NCBI GenBank assembly: GCA_004194705.1
Contig: SADC01001112.1
Location: 930,001 to 994,000, forward strand
DNA: 64,000 nt
Reading direction: 5' to 3'
Source of the DNA: Ditylenchus dipsaci
Lineage: Eukaryota > Nematoda > Chromadorea > Rhabditida > Anguinidae
Position 1 is the first letter of the stretch, and every line of letters starts with the position of its first letter. The notes beneath the pieces were generated by a model. The model had not been told where the DNA came from, made no database searches, and was given only the letters and a program-made list of their open reading frames with translations. This document shows, piece by piece, positions 48,246-60,520 of the stretch. The position numbers and the translations under genes were made by a program.

Positions 48246-48684
48246 CGTCCACAAAATTTTATTATTTCCTAGGAACGAATAATGCATGCTATTCAACCTA
48301 AAATTGTGTGCTGAAAACAGTTTGTTGAGACCGAAATTCTGTTTTGACTAACTACAATCTCAATACCCTGGGTTGTTTATGAAAAAACAGTACCCACTTT
48401 AAGGTAGTCGGCACTTATGCACCTCCGGAGGGAAGGAGAGGTGGTAATTTTATAATAATTTGAGAAAACTGTTTAAACATCTCCTAAGTAATTGTTTTAC
48501 ACAAGTTTTCAAGTTTTTATTTAAGTTTTGCCCCTGAATTGCATAAGTACAGGCATTCGACCTTAAAATTAAGGGAATCATTCAGATTGAGTATATAAAT
48601 AATCATATCATGCTTAGAAGAGTGCCTCGAGTACTTTAGTGTATATGAAAAGTCGGTTTTTTGTCGCGAAATTTTCAGGCTGTA

Positions 48685-48850
48685 CAGTCAAACCTCTATA
48701 TTGCATCCCGCAAGGGACCCCCCTGCCCGGATGCAATATAGAGGGTTGATAATAGGTAATTTATTTTCCGGCCAACCAAACCAAAACAAAAAGCAGATGC
48801 AACATAGAGATGGATGCAATATAGAGGGTTTCTATTTAGAGGTTTGACTG
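48685..48850. mobile_element. Mariner-type MITE (CAGTCAAACCTCTATATTGCAT)
   Basis: TA at 48683-48684 and 48851-48852; ends cagtcaaacctctat and inverse (atttagaggtttgactg), with 'ggatgcaatatagagggttg' words inside. The homologous position in repeat B copy 1 (near 28487) is an empty TA site. Confidence 0.9.
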
Positions 48851-48892
48851 TACTTAAGTTGTTCAGCCGGACCCCACCTGGAGAATAAACTA

Positions 48893-49046
48893 CCTTATTT
48901 TCTCTAATAATCCCACCTCTCTAATAATCCCACACCCCCCGTTTTTTGACTAGGATTTCAGAGTTAGAGCCATTTTTAATTGACAATTTCAAGATTTTTG
49001 GAGATTGAAAAATAATCCCACAGTGGGATTATTAAAGAGAATACGG
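48893..49046. mobile_element. MITE, TACCGTATTT family
   Basis: TA at 48891-48892 and 49047-49048; ends ccttattttctctaataatc and inverse gattattaaagagaatacgg. The empty site is readable in repeat B copy 1 (ggactacctcgg near 28527). Confidence 0.85.
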
Positions 49047-49533
49047 TACCTAGGTTACAAAAGTGTGATTGATTGACCTGTGGACAAATCGACGTGTGGA
49101 CGAATTGGCAGGCGCACGAACTGACCGTGAACGCATTGACTGTAGACGAATTGACCGCAAAATATGTATAATAATTGATATTTCGAGTGAAAAATGCTGC
49201 GAAGAAGGCATGTGGAGCAAAACAATATTTGCAGCAAAAAAGTATTTCAGCAGCAAAAAAAGTATTTTAGCAGCAAGAAAAAGTATTTTTGCAGCACGAA
49301 GAGTCTTTTTACAGCAAAAAAAAGTATTTTTGCAGCAAAAAGAAGTCTTTTTGCAGCAGACAAATTTAGCAGCGAAAAAAAGTCTTTTGGGAGCAAAAAA
49401 AGTCTTTTGCAGCAAAAAGTCTTTTTGGCGCAAAAAAAAATCTTTTGCAGCAAAAAAAAATTAGCAGAAAAAAAAGTCCTTTGGGAGCAAAAATAAGTCT
49501 TTTTGCAGCAAGGAAAAGCTTTGCCCTACATAA

Positions 49534-52500
49534 ATGACTACAAATAAAGCTGGCAAAAATTCGAATATTTTTAACTTTGAAGACTCCCGTCTTAGACAAT
49601 TGGAAGAAAGATTGTATAGGGCCCAAAGGGCCAGAGTAGGTTTTTAGTTTTATTGAGATGTTTTTTTAGAATTTTAATTAGTGTGTTGTAGGATAACTAT
49701 CTGCAAAATGTACAACCAAATATTGGCAGTGGTTTTGGCAATAATGCAATTTCCTCTTTGCTAGAACTAAATGAATTTAATAATAAGAGCGCTAGTTTTA
49801 GATCGGTAACCACAGTTTGTTTATTTAAAAAATTTAAAACTGTAAAGTTAGAATGCTAGGTGAATCCAGATTTTTTTGTCTTTTTCATTGATTTTAGGTC
49901 TTGAAATAAAAAAATGTATACAGTCAACTCACTATAAAAGGTGGCTTATATCGAGGTCGGCTTGTCTGTATAGCAAAAACATGAGATTTGTCAAAACTAT
50001 CAGCGAAATCGTAATCCTCAGTATATTTTGCACCTTAATCAATTTTTGAGCTCTAAGGGCTTTCAGACATTCTTTTTTGAATTTACGCCATTGAAATTTA
50101 TAAAATTAAAAAAGCGAAACTTGAAAAAGCGATGTTTATGAAACAATTTACACATATCCTACAAAGCGAGTCACTGCAGACCATTTCGTATAATCAAGGC
50201 ATTTTTACAAAAAATATGGAAGCCCTGCTTTACGTCAATTTTCTTGGTTTAAGTTTGAGAAATTTGCGCTGAAAAACCTAACAAATCAATATTTTTCTAT
50301 ACTCAGTCTGTGTAGTGTAAAGAAAATACATCCTAATACAGAAGCTCAAAGGAGTTATGGCTTTATCTATTTTTCGATATATTTTTTTACAGAAATCAGC
50401 TGATGTGCGCCGCAGAAAAAAAAGCGATGCTAAAGACAAAAGCAGTAACATCTATTCCGTGCACCGCCTAGACAATTACCCAATCCAGCTATGTACAATT
50501 CAACCAAAGCTAGCACTCCATCCAACCTCCTCTACTTGGCTAATGATGGTCAGGCTAGAGAGAGGAGGAACAGTGAACAGAATGGTTATTTAAGGCAAAG
50601 TCTGATGTCCAGAATGGAGACCATTCACCATTTTTGGAACATTTCCAGGACCATGCAACGACCCTACCATTCTACAACACAGCTCAACACCCAACTTCCT
50701 ACTCTACAAGCCACTCCAACAGGTATTTTTACAGCTGGTGATTGCGAAATGGACGGTGAAGTCTCTATGGCTGTAAATATCAATTTAACTTATTTAGTGA
50801 CATTTTGCTCGACTCAGACATGCCTGCTATGGATAGCAAATTGGAAGAGATCCGCCAAAGCTTAGATAGCTTGAGAAACTTCCGTTTAAATATGCCCTCT
50901 AAAGACTACTTCCAGTAAGCATTTTAGCTAGTTACCAAGCTCAGTATAGTTGCATCTAAATTTAGTTCCATCTACCCACTAAACCAACTCAGCCAACAAA
51001 AGCAGTCAACCAGCAATAAATTTCAACCTCCCAATCGTACTTTTGAAGCAAGTTCAAGAGGTTTGTGGAAGTACCTAGTACTTCAGAAATACTCGCCCGA
51101 ATTTGGAACATGGAGTTCTATATTGAGAGGAGGGTCCAGGAGATTATCAGCAGTTCCAGTAGAAACAAATCCTAGTTGTAGCTAACGAACACAAAGATCC
51201 ATTAAAGTAAGTGGTGATGACATGAAAGAGGCGAAAAATATTATAAGCACATTTTCGGCTTTATCTCTGAATAAATACCTCTTTCCACCCTGGCTTCCTC
51301 TTGTTGTTTTTTCGGCTTGTGGTTAGCATAGTGACCACATTAAAAAAAAAGAACGGTGTGCCGTCTACCGTCTGTGTGTACTTACTTTTTCATCAGCGCG
51401 TGGGCCTTCGGCCGGCTGTCCAATTTCATAAGAAAATATGCATACCAGAGTATCCTTGTGCGGTAGGCCCCAGTTACCGAAACTACGTTAAAATTTAATC
51501 TTTTTAGGGCATCTGGATGTCCTATCAGGTTGGTTCACCTTGGTTCCCCAAGGTGAAAAGTCAAATTTTAGCCAAAAAAAAATTTTCAACAAATGGTCGA
51601 AAATTTTTGTATGTAAATCAAAAATTCTGAACACGAATCTGATGTCTGAGTTAGAAATTTCTTATAGTAAGAAGACGTGATTTAGCACTTTAAGCATGTT
51701 TAGCACCATATTAGTGTCATTTTCAGCTTTTAAGAGTACAAATACGATGGAGGCTCCGATAGGCGCCTGTAACCTTGTATATATATATTCTTAAGTTTGT
51801 TGTCTTGTCAGATTTGCCTTTATTTTATACTAATAATTTGGTAAATCCGGTCAGAGGTGCAGGATAGAATTTATATATTTGATAGAATTTGGATTCTGGA
51901 GGAGGCTAGGATCAGGACAAAGATTGCAAAAACAGGACTCTCTTAGGAGCCCGATCCAAAATCAGTTTTGTTCAAACACAAAATATGATTTCAGGACCAA
52001 CTGCCTGACGGTGAAGAAAGTCAAACACAGCTACATAGTCAAGGAGAACCAACTTTAACTGCAAAACTCATAAATAATCCCCAGTCTTCAGCGGAGCCTA
52101 CTCTAAACTACCAATTTAATACTTTTCCACGTCAAAATACAGTTAGTGGAGCTCAAGAAAGTGTGAAACAAGAAGTAACAGCAGTAGAAAAACCCTGTTC
52201 TTTTAAAATCAGCTGAAACTCCTGGTGCTCAAAGAAGGATTGTATTTGAAGCATTACCTGAGAAGTCAACTTCCATCGCCCCAGCAGCAAGTAACTTGTC
52301 TGTCAGTTCCTTGAGCAATAGAATAGAACAAAAAGAAAACAGGTAATTTAGGGTCTTTCGGAGGGGTCTTCAGAGGGCTAAACTATACAATTGTGAAATG
52401 GCCTGAAATGGCTACAAATCGTGTTTCTCTATCATATCACACAAAACCTGCTCCTTTGGGCTCAGGGATATTAGTGAAAAACCTTGCTGAGAGATGAATG

Positions 52501-55500
52501 TAAAAAATGCATATAGAAGCTCTTTTTGATGAGCAACAGAGACCAGAACGCGGTAGGATACCCTAATATGAAGTTGTTTACCTTGAATAACAAATCGAAA
52601 AATCAAAATTTGGTCAAAAAATGGCAAACTGGGCTTTAAAACATTTGAAGTTTTTTTTTGTGAAAAACTTGATCTGTGGCCATTTTAGGTTATAAAGCTG
52701 CTGTTTTTGAAAGATTTAAACAGGTATTTCCGTACGTTTCAAAAGTTAAGGCGGGAATCAGCAATTTTTTTCGAACTGTCCTATTTTTTACTCTTTTTGC
52801 GTTCAATATGATATTGATGACATTATCCTACTTTTAAAAGTTGAGCAGAACGGGTACGCGACAATTCACGCCCGGGACGATTCACGCCCGGGACAATTCA
52901 CGCCCGGGACGATTCACGCCCGGGACGATTCACGCCCGGGACGATTCACGCCCGGGACGATTCACGCCCGGGACGATTCACGCCGGGACGATTCACGCCC
53001 GCGGACAATTCACGCCCGGACAATTCACGCCCGGGACAATCCACGCCCGGGACGATTCACGCCCGGGGCAATTCACGCCCGGGACAATCCACGCCCGGGG
53101 CAATTCACGCCCCTAGATAATTCACATTAAGTTACTTTATTTATTTACTTTTCTATTTATCAAACCGTCTAAATCACCCAGAATTGGGTAATAAGGGTAG
53201 CTACACACCCTAAAGGGTTAGTTATTTAGTTAACTCTGACTCGCTCCCTCACTCTCACCCAACAGGAAAAAACTGCTTCTCAGTTTTACTTTCATTCACT
53301 TTTCAGTGTGCCCAATGACTTCTTTAAATTTACTCTCACTCTCACTTTCAGTGAAGATTTGGAATTTTAATTTCAGGAATTTTAATTTTTTAGTCTGAAC
53401 CAACCAAACCAAGTGGTCGTCCACTTAGATCAAAAAATTTTTATTTTTTCGGGTTCCAAAACCTGTTTTCTGGACTTATTCGGGCATGCTGAAGAGCGTT
53501 TGATAGTGGTTAAATGCCGTTTGAAGGGTATTTTTGAGTTTCGGTAAAATCAATTGTACCCATATACTCAAAAATATCAAACAAAACCTTATTTTACTAT
53601 TATCAAAGCATCTTCAGCATGTCCGAATTAATACAGAAAACAGGTTTTGAACATGAAAAACGTAAAAAAATTTTTGTTCCAAGTGGTCGACTACTTGGTT
53701 TTGTTGTACCCAGGTAGTCGTACCCAGGTTGGGAAACTCAGGTAGTGTAGTGATACCCGGTTAGTAATATTTTGGTCTTGTAAGAGCTTTTAGAAGTTAG
53801 AATTTTTGCTATGATTCAACCTCAATCTACTGAATAACCCATGCATCAACAAAACCAAGTGGTCGTCCACTTGAAGCAAATTTTTTTGTTTTCATGTTAA
53901 AATAGTGCGCAGGTTCGATCCCACGTAGTGGCACGCTATTTTTTTTTGGCTTGTTTGGCCAGTTCTAGGAGGGATTATAATTTTTCGACGTCAGATTCGG
54001 AATCACCGACCCAAATCACCCCTAGAACTGGTCAAACAAGTCAAAATAAATAGTATGTCACCATTTGGGATCGAACTTGCAACACCATTTGGGCCAAAAA
54101 ACGTGGATGCTTACGCACTGCGCCATGGAGGCAACGAGTTTTTCTAAATGGCCTCCCCTTCTCCTTTAACACCACCGGAATTCGAACCTGTAACCTATTA
54201 GCGGATCAATTTACCAGAAATCACTTACCAGGATATAAATTTAGCACCGTGAATTATCTAGGGCGTGAATTGCCCTGGGGCGTGAATTGTCCTGGGGCGT
54301 GAATCGTCCGGCGTGAATTGTCCCGGGCGTGAATTGTCCCGGCGTGAATTGTCGCTGGCGTGAATTGTCCTGCGCGTGAATTGTCCGTGTACCGAGCAGA
54401 ACACTTAAAAAACCTAGATGAAAGCGCATGAAAAATATCAACGAGAAAGAAAAAACTACTGGACCCGCCGTTTTCTCCGTGTAACGTACGAGCATGTTCC
54501 TTTAAAGGACCCTCCCTCTTCCTTATCATGACAATTTAAAAGGTTTGAATGAGCGCGTACCACACACATTTTGTCAATAATAATTTGGAATTGTTTTTGT
54601 TTGCGTTTATTGTTTAGAAATAAATGTGTGAATTTGTTCAAAATATTAGAACCATTTACTAGTCGAGTCCAATCGGACAGCTTATCCGACTTTCATAGCT
54701 CCACACTGTCACGGTAACAATGTGACTTACATCGAATAGAACATAAGGTTAGAAACTCAAACTTCAAACAAAAGAATAATTCGAAAACATTATTGACAAA
54801 TGTGGTCCCGCGCGCATTCAAAACTTTGAAATTGCCACGATAAGGAAGAGACAGGGTCCTTTAAGAAACTACGAATTCGCCAAATGCCAACTCTGTGTGC
54901 AAGCCCACCCTTCATATTGTGGTATGTTATGTTAGTTCAGATGCCTCACCTAAACCTGAGGAAAATGCGTCCAGCTACAACAGGATGTTAGAACTACTGA
55001 AGAAACAGTTGCTCATTATGAAGTTTCATCCTCTTCCTCTTCGGACACTGAACCTTCGTTGGGTATTAATCGCCTCAAAACTGCTGAAGCAAATGTGACC
55101 AAAAGTGTTATGGGGTAAAACAGTGGTTCTATTTAAGAATCCGGTGCCAAAAACAGCTTGGTCCCCCTCTTGATTTTTCATGTCAAAGCTTGTCCCCCTG
55201 TGGTTTTTCGTGTTGTACCAAAAAAATTGCACAGATATTTTTTATTACGCACAAGACATCAATGCCAATTAAACGAATTAAAGTTCATAATTATATATTC
55301 GATGTACCATAGATACACTCTCAAAGAAGAATTCAAGGATATTTTTTCCAGGCTCAAGACTTCCCCAAAAGACAAAATGTACCTAACATATATTTTTTAA
55401 TTTCTTTCTCGAGCATATATTTATTGGACACACCCTTACTCCTATGTAAATAAAATTTCTTCAGAATGTAAGGTGTGATAAGTAATACCGGTATCAAAAT

Positions 55501-55970
55501 TGCAAAACATTTTCAAAGATTACTCCAAAGCTGAAGCTCTTGAGCCTAACAATATTAGGTAATTGTTGAGAACAGAGAACAGACTAACTACAAAAATGAC
55601 AAAAATTGTCTAAGAGATGACACGAAACAAAACCTGCCAGGACAAAAACGAATTTTTTTCAATACTGAAAAACCACAGGGGGGACCAAGCTGTTTGACAT
55701 GAAAAATCAACAGGGGAACCAAGCTGTTTTTGGCAGCGGATTCTTTAATAGAGCCAATGTTTGGTTAAGGAAAAAAATAATAATTTGTATTCCAGCACCC
55801 CCAAGAGTGCAGGTGTTGATTCCAAGAGTCCAGCTGCGGCATCGGAGACATTATCTGCTGGTCGATTTGCATCTGTCAGCAACATCCCTGTAGCCAATAA
55901 ACCCTTGTTTGGTACACAGAGCAAACTAGGCAACAAGGAGAGCGATTCTGATTCCGACTTTTTTCATTGA
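49534..55970 (+). CDS. Unrecognised, largely disordered protein (multi-exon)
   Basis: Start ATG 49534. Exon 1 (to 49635; [17 protein letters not shown], strong donor gtaggt). Exon 2 49692-49805 ([15 protein letters not shown]). Exon 3 50393-50722 ([12 protein letters not shown]; later [12 protein letters not shown] and REFRRNSEQ-like polar stretch, literally [20 protein letters not shown]). Exon 4 50818-50914 ([17 protein letters not shown]). Exon 5 50966 to about 51208 ([12 protein letters not shown]; after repairs [20 protein letters not shown] and a GTAAGT donor). Exon about 51995-52340 ([15 protein letters not shown] ... [14 protein letters not shown]). Exon about 54935-55115 ([19 protein letters not shown]). 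Exon ending 55558 ([15 protein letters not shown]). Last exon 55799-55970, ending [11 protein letters not shown]. Single-base repairs are needed near 50485, 51053, 51163, 52192 and 54985. Polar, Ser/Gln-rich with short helical segments; no domain known to me. A cytoskeletal or centrosomal role would be a guess. Some exons between 51210 and 51990 and around 55330 are probably missing. Confidence 0.6.
52852..54393. mobile_element. Array-ended element, 9-bp TSD, in an intron
   Basis: Exact duplication GAGCAGAAC at 52843-52851 and 54394-54402. Arrays of cgggacgattcacgcc (about 15 copies, 52857-53115) and inverted gggcgtgaattgtcc (about 9 copies, 54248-54390). The core reuses the inverted module 'aaccaagtggtcgtccactt' (53403; 53690; 53850) found at 13740-14640, plus tRNA-like segments near 53912 and 54067-54200. 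Nine-bp duplication suggests Mutator type; no transposase. Confidence 0.85.
54054..54135 (-). other. tRNA-like (SINE-like) segment
   Basis: On the minus strand: gcctccatggcgcagtgcgt (A-box-like TGGCGCAGTGCGTAAG), a 30-nt gap, then gcaagttcgatccc (B box). Spacing is about right for a tRNA-derived RNA polymerase III promoter, but the arms do not pair into a full cloverleaf. A second B box, ggttcgaattcc, is at 54189-54178. Confidence 0.5.
55127..55757. repeat. Foldback (GCCAAAAACAGCTTGGTCCCC)
   Basis: Ends 'aagaatccggtgccaaaaac' and inverse 'tttttggcagcggattcttt'; 'ttggtccccctcttgatttt' and 'aatcaacaggggaaccaa' pair next to them. Related C-rich words occur at 32380-32440 and 59500-59885. Contains the short exon ending at 55558. 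Confidence 0.6.
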
Positions 55971-56106
55971 TTTTCGAAACAGCTTTTTAAATTAATAAAG
56001 AAAGGCTAAAATTGATTTCACGCACCAAAATACTGATTTCCCGCAGTAAATACATAAATAAAAGTATTACTCAGTGTTATCTAAATTGTAAAATTAATTT
56101 TTTTAG

Positions 56107-56320
56107 ATCAATATGTAGCTCTGAATTTCTGGTTAATAATGAGCTATCAACTGGCTCAATGTGTTTGAAAAAAATTTAAGGAAAATGAATTTTTATGAAA
56201 ATACTTCGCGTTTTTCAAAACTATTAGTGCTCTCACTTTCATTCACACATCATATTGAGCCAGTTGATAGCTCACTAGAAACTAGAGATTTAGGGCTACA
56301 TGTTGATCCAAAAAAAATAA
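56107..56320. repeat. Palindromic MITE (GAGCTATCAACTGGCTCAAT)
   Basis: gagctatcaactggctcaat at 56140 pairs with attgagccagttgatagctc at 56253. Outer parts 'gatcaatatgtagctctga' and 'agggctacatgttgatcc'. Same class as 61640-61865. Confidence 0.75.
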
Positions 56321-57413
56321 ATTTTACAATGTGGAAAACACTGAGGAAAACTCTTATTTATGTAATACTGCGGGAAATCAGTATTTTGTGCGTGTTTTCA
56401 GTTACAGCCATAAAGAAATAGAAATAAAGATCCAGGTTTTTCACTCTCTTGTTGCTATATTTATCACTTGATCTTCAGTTAAAAGCCTTAGAAATAATAA
56501 AAAAATCAGCTTTTGTTAAGCTAAAAATGCTTGCAGTTGACACTCAAGTTCAAAACTATTCACCCCACTTTTTGATACAGACTCTCCGCTCGAAAATTCT
56601 TAATAATATTTACATTTTGTCTTAAGATGTTTAGAATTTCAATATTTTTAGATGCAATATTTAGCTGAAGAATGAGCAAAGTCTGCCGCACTGGGCTCTG
56701 GCTGTTCGCCACTGGTTGGATTAAACTTTTCTGTTGGACTGGATGGAACGAGAAACACGCATTTCAATCGCTCTTTTGCTTGGCCTCACACATTTTCAAG
56801 ATTAGATGCTTATGAACTTCTTTTTGTGAGGCTGGATCAAGAATGGGTATCTGTTTAACTGTAACTGCTTCGATGGCTGGACTCCGCAATTCACAAAATC
56901 CAGAAAAAATGCCTTGCTTTTTTGATATAAAACGCCCCCAAATATTTTTTTGTCATTTTTTTGCCACAAAACTGAGTCATTTTGTCCCGGAATTTCGACT
57001 GTGGAACTGGGCAAAATATGCCATTTAACCAGCCCCTGCACCTATTGGCCTCATTTAGCGGACTTTCAGGGCAAAACTCCATAGCTAATATGCCCGAAGA
57101 AAATTGCGCCGAAAAAATGGCTGGGACGAAGTGGAGCAAAATAAACCGTTAACTCCCTGATTGGCCTCGACGGTAATTTTTTCGTTTCGAGGCGTATTAT
57201 AGTCAGGGTACGTAAATTTACCTTTAAAAAGATTTTTACTTCTTTCGCAACCCCAAATCTTTAGAAATTTTGAGATTTTACATCAAAGGCTGTCTTTATT
57301 TTTTACTGCTCAAAAATAGATAAGCACGGGATAAATAGCATTTTTTTACGAAAAATGACCAAATCCTACTTTTTTGACCAAATGTTCTTTATAGAGTTAC
57401 GTACCTGATTTAA

Positions 57414-57628
57414 AGGGCATGCCCACGCTAATAAGAGGTGGTGCCCGGGAATCAAATTTTTTTCTTAATTATTGAACTTCTGTACTGATTTTTTAACTTG
57501 GTTTCTAATAAAACAATGCCTAGAATTTAATTTTAGTATGGGTTTGTTAGAAACCAAGCTGAAAAATCCGTACAGAACTTCAATGATTAGGGAAAAATTT
57601 GAGTCCCCGGGCACCACCTCTTGTTAGC
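57414..57628. mobile_element. TTAA-type MITE
   Basis: TTAA at 57410; left end agggcatgcccacgctaata. Arms 'ggtggtgcccggga' and 'tccccgggcaccacc'; inner arms 'aacttggtttctaataaaac' and inverse. The right tip is missing beyond 'ttgttagc'. Full relative at 61314-61542. Confidence 0.75.
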
Positions 57629-57984
57629 TATAAACTATCTAAATGTGAGGCAAAAAAACTAGCAGAGTAAAGTCAAGATCTCACTAGACATTTCAAACTC
57701 CGCAGTAACATGTCACTAATATTTTCAATTTTATTTTATTCTTTTTAAGTGTCACCAAATTTAATTAAAAAAATAAATATTAAAACATCAAAAATAATTC
57801 TCTGCTGAAAACATAGACAACTATTGGTGATTGACAAGTTCTGCACATTCATCTCTCTATGTACACAACCGGATAGGAGTTAGTTCATCAAATTTTTGTT
57901 AGCTCTTCAAACACATTCTCGTCTAGCGTTAGGCTGTAAATTTTTTCATTTTCATAAGTCATAAAAAAACTAAGGCATATTGGT

Positions 57985-58287
57985 TTATAATAAAACCAAC
58001 TTGAGTTCACTCATTCGCCTCAAGTATTTGGTCTCTTCGTTGCTTTTGATCTCCACTTCTGATAAAGCTCTTTTGTCTCTGTGAGTTGGAATTGGTGTTC
58101 CTAACCTAGAACTTGGGTTTTTTAAGTTAGATTCCAAAGTGCAGAATCCCGCCCTGGTCCAAAAATGGCCAGAATATTGTCCCAAGGCTGTTTTAGCTAC
58201 TTTTAACACGAGAAACCAACAAAAACCCATAAAAAGCAACTTACAGCATTTTCGAACAAAAAATGTTTTTTTGTATTGAGGCAGCAA
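57985..58287 (-). CDS. Small two-exon protein, unrecognised
   Basis: Exon 1 58287-58245 (MLPQYKKTFFVRKC), strong donor GTAAGT, 48-nt intron (58244-58197), exon 2 58196-57985, phases matching exactly with no frame repair: SKTALGQYSGHFWTRAGF, NPSSRLGTPIPTHRDKRAL, SEVEIKSNEETKYLRRMSEL, KLVLL, stop at 57985. 85 residues, basic N-terminus, charged helical C-terminus. Upstream exons are possible. Clean splicing and balanced composition make it one of the more believable unknown genes here. Confidence 0.55.
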   Translation of the reverse strand: MLPQYKKTFFVRKCCKLLFMGFCWFLVLKVAKTALGQYSGHFWTRAGFCTLESNLKNPSSRLGTPIPTHRDKRALSEVEIKSNEETKYLRRMSELKLVLL

Positions 58288-58496
58288 TGTATACTAGTTC
58301 TGAGGGGCTTCTGGATTTTTTGTCTTGCTTTTTTGTACTTGTCCCAGAACATACAAGCTGAATGAGTTCAAGGATACAGAGATTAAGAGGTTCTAAAGAA
58401 ATTAGCGTTTTTTTCAAACATTCTAATATCTACATTTTGAAATCATTCAGCAGAATTCGATATGTGATCAGAAAGCCAACATCTAGGGCTACATGC

Positions 58497-59333
58497 AGGG
58501 ATGAGCTTTTGTAACTATTTGAGGGAAATAGTTACAAATTTTTGAATTTGAAAAATAGTCACAGCCTGTAACTATTTTGACCTTTGTAACTATTCTTGTA
58601 ACTATTTCTCGCCACGAAAGTAATAATTAAAAAAAATAGTTACAGCGTGTAACTATTTTTGTCTTCGCTGTAATTTCTCGGCACGCAATCAGCAATTAAA
58701 ATTTTTAAAAATAAAATTTGGTCAATTTTGTAAAAATTTCAGGGTAGGCAAAAACCAGATGGCTTAGGACCCGATCCAGAGCGGCCAAAAGCCAAAAATA
58801 ATTGTTTTTCGGGGTTTACTTAAGGGGGTAAACTTGTTGCGAAAAATCGACTGAGCGGATCAGAATTCCAGTCAGATGGCTTAATCACTCAGAATTGCAC
58901 GTTATTCCACTTTAAACCACCCTAAACTAATTTTTTGAGCGATTAAGCCTATCTGGCTGGAATTCTGATCCGCTCAATCGGTTTTTTCGCAACAAGTTTA
59001 CCCCCTTAAGTAAACCCCCGAAAAACAATTATTTTTGGCTTTTGGCCGTTCTGGATTGGGTCCTAAGCCATCTGGTTTTTGCCTACCTTGAAATTTTTAC
59101 AAAATTGACCAAATTTTATTTAAAAAATTTTAATTGCTGATTTCGTGCCGAGAAACCACAGCGAAGACAAAAATAATTACACGCTGTAACTATTTTTTTT
59201 TAATTATTACTTTCGTGGCGAGAAATAGTTACAAGAATAGTTACAAAGGTCAAATAGTTACAGGCTGTAACTATTTTTCAAATGCAAAAATTTGTAACTA
59301 TTTCCCGAAGGTAGTTACAAAAGCTCATCCCTG
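58497..59333. mobile_element. hAT-type element, 8-bp TSD, TAACTATTT arrays
   Basis: Exact duplication GCTACATG at 58489-58496 and 59334-59341; ends cagggatgagcttttgtaac and inverse gttacaaaagctcatccctg. Inverted 'gtaactatttt' words (about 5 per side). Nested at 58744-59090 is an inverted pair (ggcaaaaaccagatggctta and inverse) related to 40195-40460. Confidence 0.85.
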
Positions 59334-59496
59334 GCTACATGGCAGCGCAAAAACAAAAAAAATTACAATAAAAATAGAAAAAAATTACTGGTGAATTTTA
59401 GAATTTTTACAGTGCACTTCAGTTACAGCCTTCTTTGAGTGAATTTAAGCAGCCATAAATTTACAAAAAAGAAGAAAATATCAGTGTTGTTTCGAC

Positions 59497-60490
59497 CCTA
59501 TCCTAGAAGAGGGGCCAAATTTTGCCTTGGTCTCCCCTGTTGTTTTTCCCACCATTGTATTTGGCGTTTTTCGGTCTTTAGTCATCCAGTTCTGTTCAAA
59601 CCTTTCCCTATAGTTTTCGTTCTTTTTATTAGTTTGATTAATCGTGTTTACAGTCTTCTCCAATTCAATGGCTCGCACCAAATTGTTGAAAGTGTTGAGA
59701 TTGTCGATGTAACCGTTATTCGCATGAAGGATGTCTTGTGCTACAGTACAGAGCAAGCTTTGAAACTCTTTGTCAACGTCTCTATATTGCCTATTACAAG
59801 ATGCGTAAAGAGGAGAAAAAAATAAAATTGAAAACTAAAAGAAAAAACAACAGGGGAGGCCAAGGCGAAAAATTTGGCCCCCTATATTATAGGATAGGGC
59901 AGTTCCGGTGCCGACCTCTTTTTGAAAAATGCACAGTGCCGGCGGCGAGCGCCTCCATTCAAAAATTGTGGTTCCAGCGCAAGCGCCGGCGCCTCCCATC
60001 TGAAAAAAATTGCCCCAGCGCCAGCGCCGGGTTGATAATTCTGTTTTTGCCGAAATTTTACAAAAATCTGTATCTTTATTAACAGTATATTTTATACTTT
60101 TAATGTTTTATATTAGGTTGTCCTAAAATTTCGCGGAAATTTTTCTTGGTCCCTAATCTTCGGGTTTCTACCATTTTTTAATATTCCTATCAACTTTCTT
60201 TTGGCCTATTTTTTGTAAACGAGGTGTTGTTCTTGAGAAATAATCAAACCATATTGATAAAAAAAGAAGCAAAAAAATTTAATAACAAATTTACAAATCG
60301 CGACCGAACGCAGTATGAGGGAAAGGGAAAGAAAATTGTTTTTTTCAATATTGGCAGTTCAATTTCGGAAACAGTGCCCTAGCCATAGCTGTTCAAAAAA
60401 AAGCTCCCGGTCAAAAAATTTCATTGGACCAAACGCCGGCTCCGCCCCGGCGCTGGTTTTTCCCGCGGTAGCGCCGGCACCGGAACAACA
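59497..60490. repeat. Two adjacent foldbacks
   Basis: 59505-59895: 'aggggccaaattttgccttg' pairs with 'caaggcgaaaaatttggccc', with 'cctatcctag' / 'ataggatagg' outside. 59896-60490: 'ttccggtgccgacctc' pairs with 'gcgccggcaccggaac', with GCGCCGGCGC words on both sides. The 128- and 114-codon frames here are repeat sequence. Confidence 0.6.
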
Positions 60491-60520
60491 CTGGAAAAGA
60501 TTTCTAAAAACTGCATTTAC

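Larger units (their letters stand above)
48620..49530 (+). repeat. Repeat family B, copy with two MITEs
   Basis: Same order as copy 1 at 28430: 'ttagtgtatatgaaaagtcg', 'gtcgcgaaattttcaggc', then the Lys-frame words ending 'gcaaggaaaagctttgccc'. MITEs interrupt it at 48685-48850 and 48893-49046; copy 1 lacks both. Confidence 0.8.

Noticed and set aside
47931..49496. Lys/Phe-rich frames (CSKKVFLQQKK type)
   Set aside because: Translations of repeat family B, found in three copies with different interruptions.
54054..54200. A functional tRNA gene
   Set aside because: A and B boxes are present but acceptor and anticodon arms do not pair; recorded only as a tRNA-like segment.
52841..54529. [18 protein letters not shown] frames
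   Set aside because: Translations of the end arrays of the element at 52852-54393.
59439..60082. 128- and 114-codon frames
   Set aside because: Both cross the inverted arms of foldback repeats at 59505-59895 and 59896-60490.
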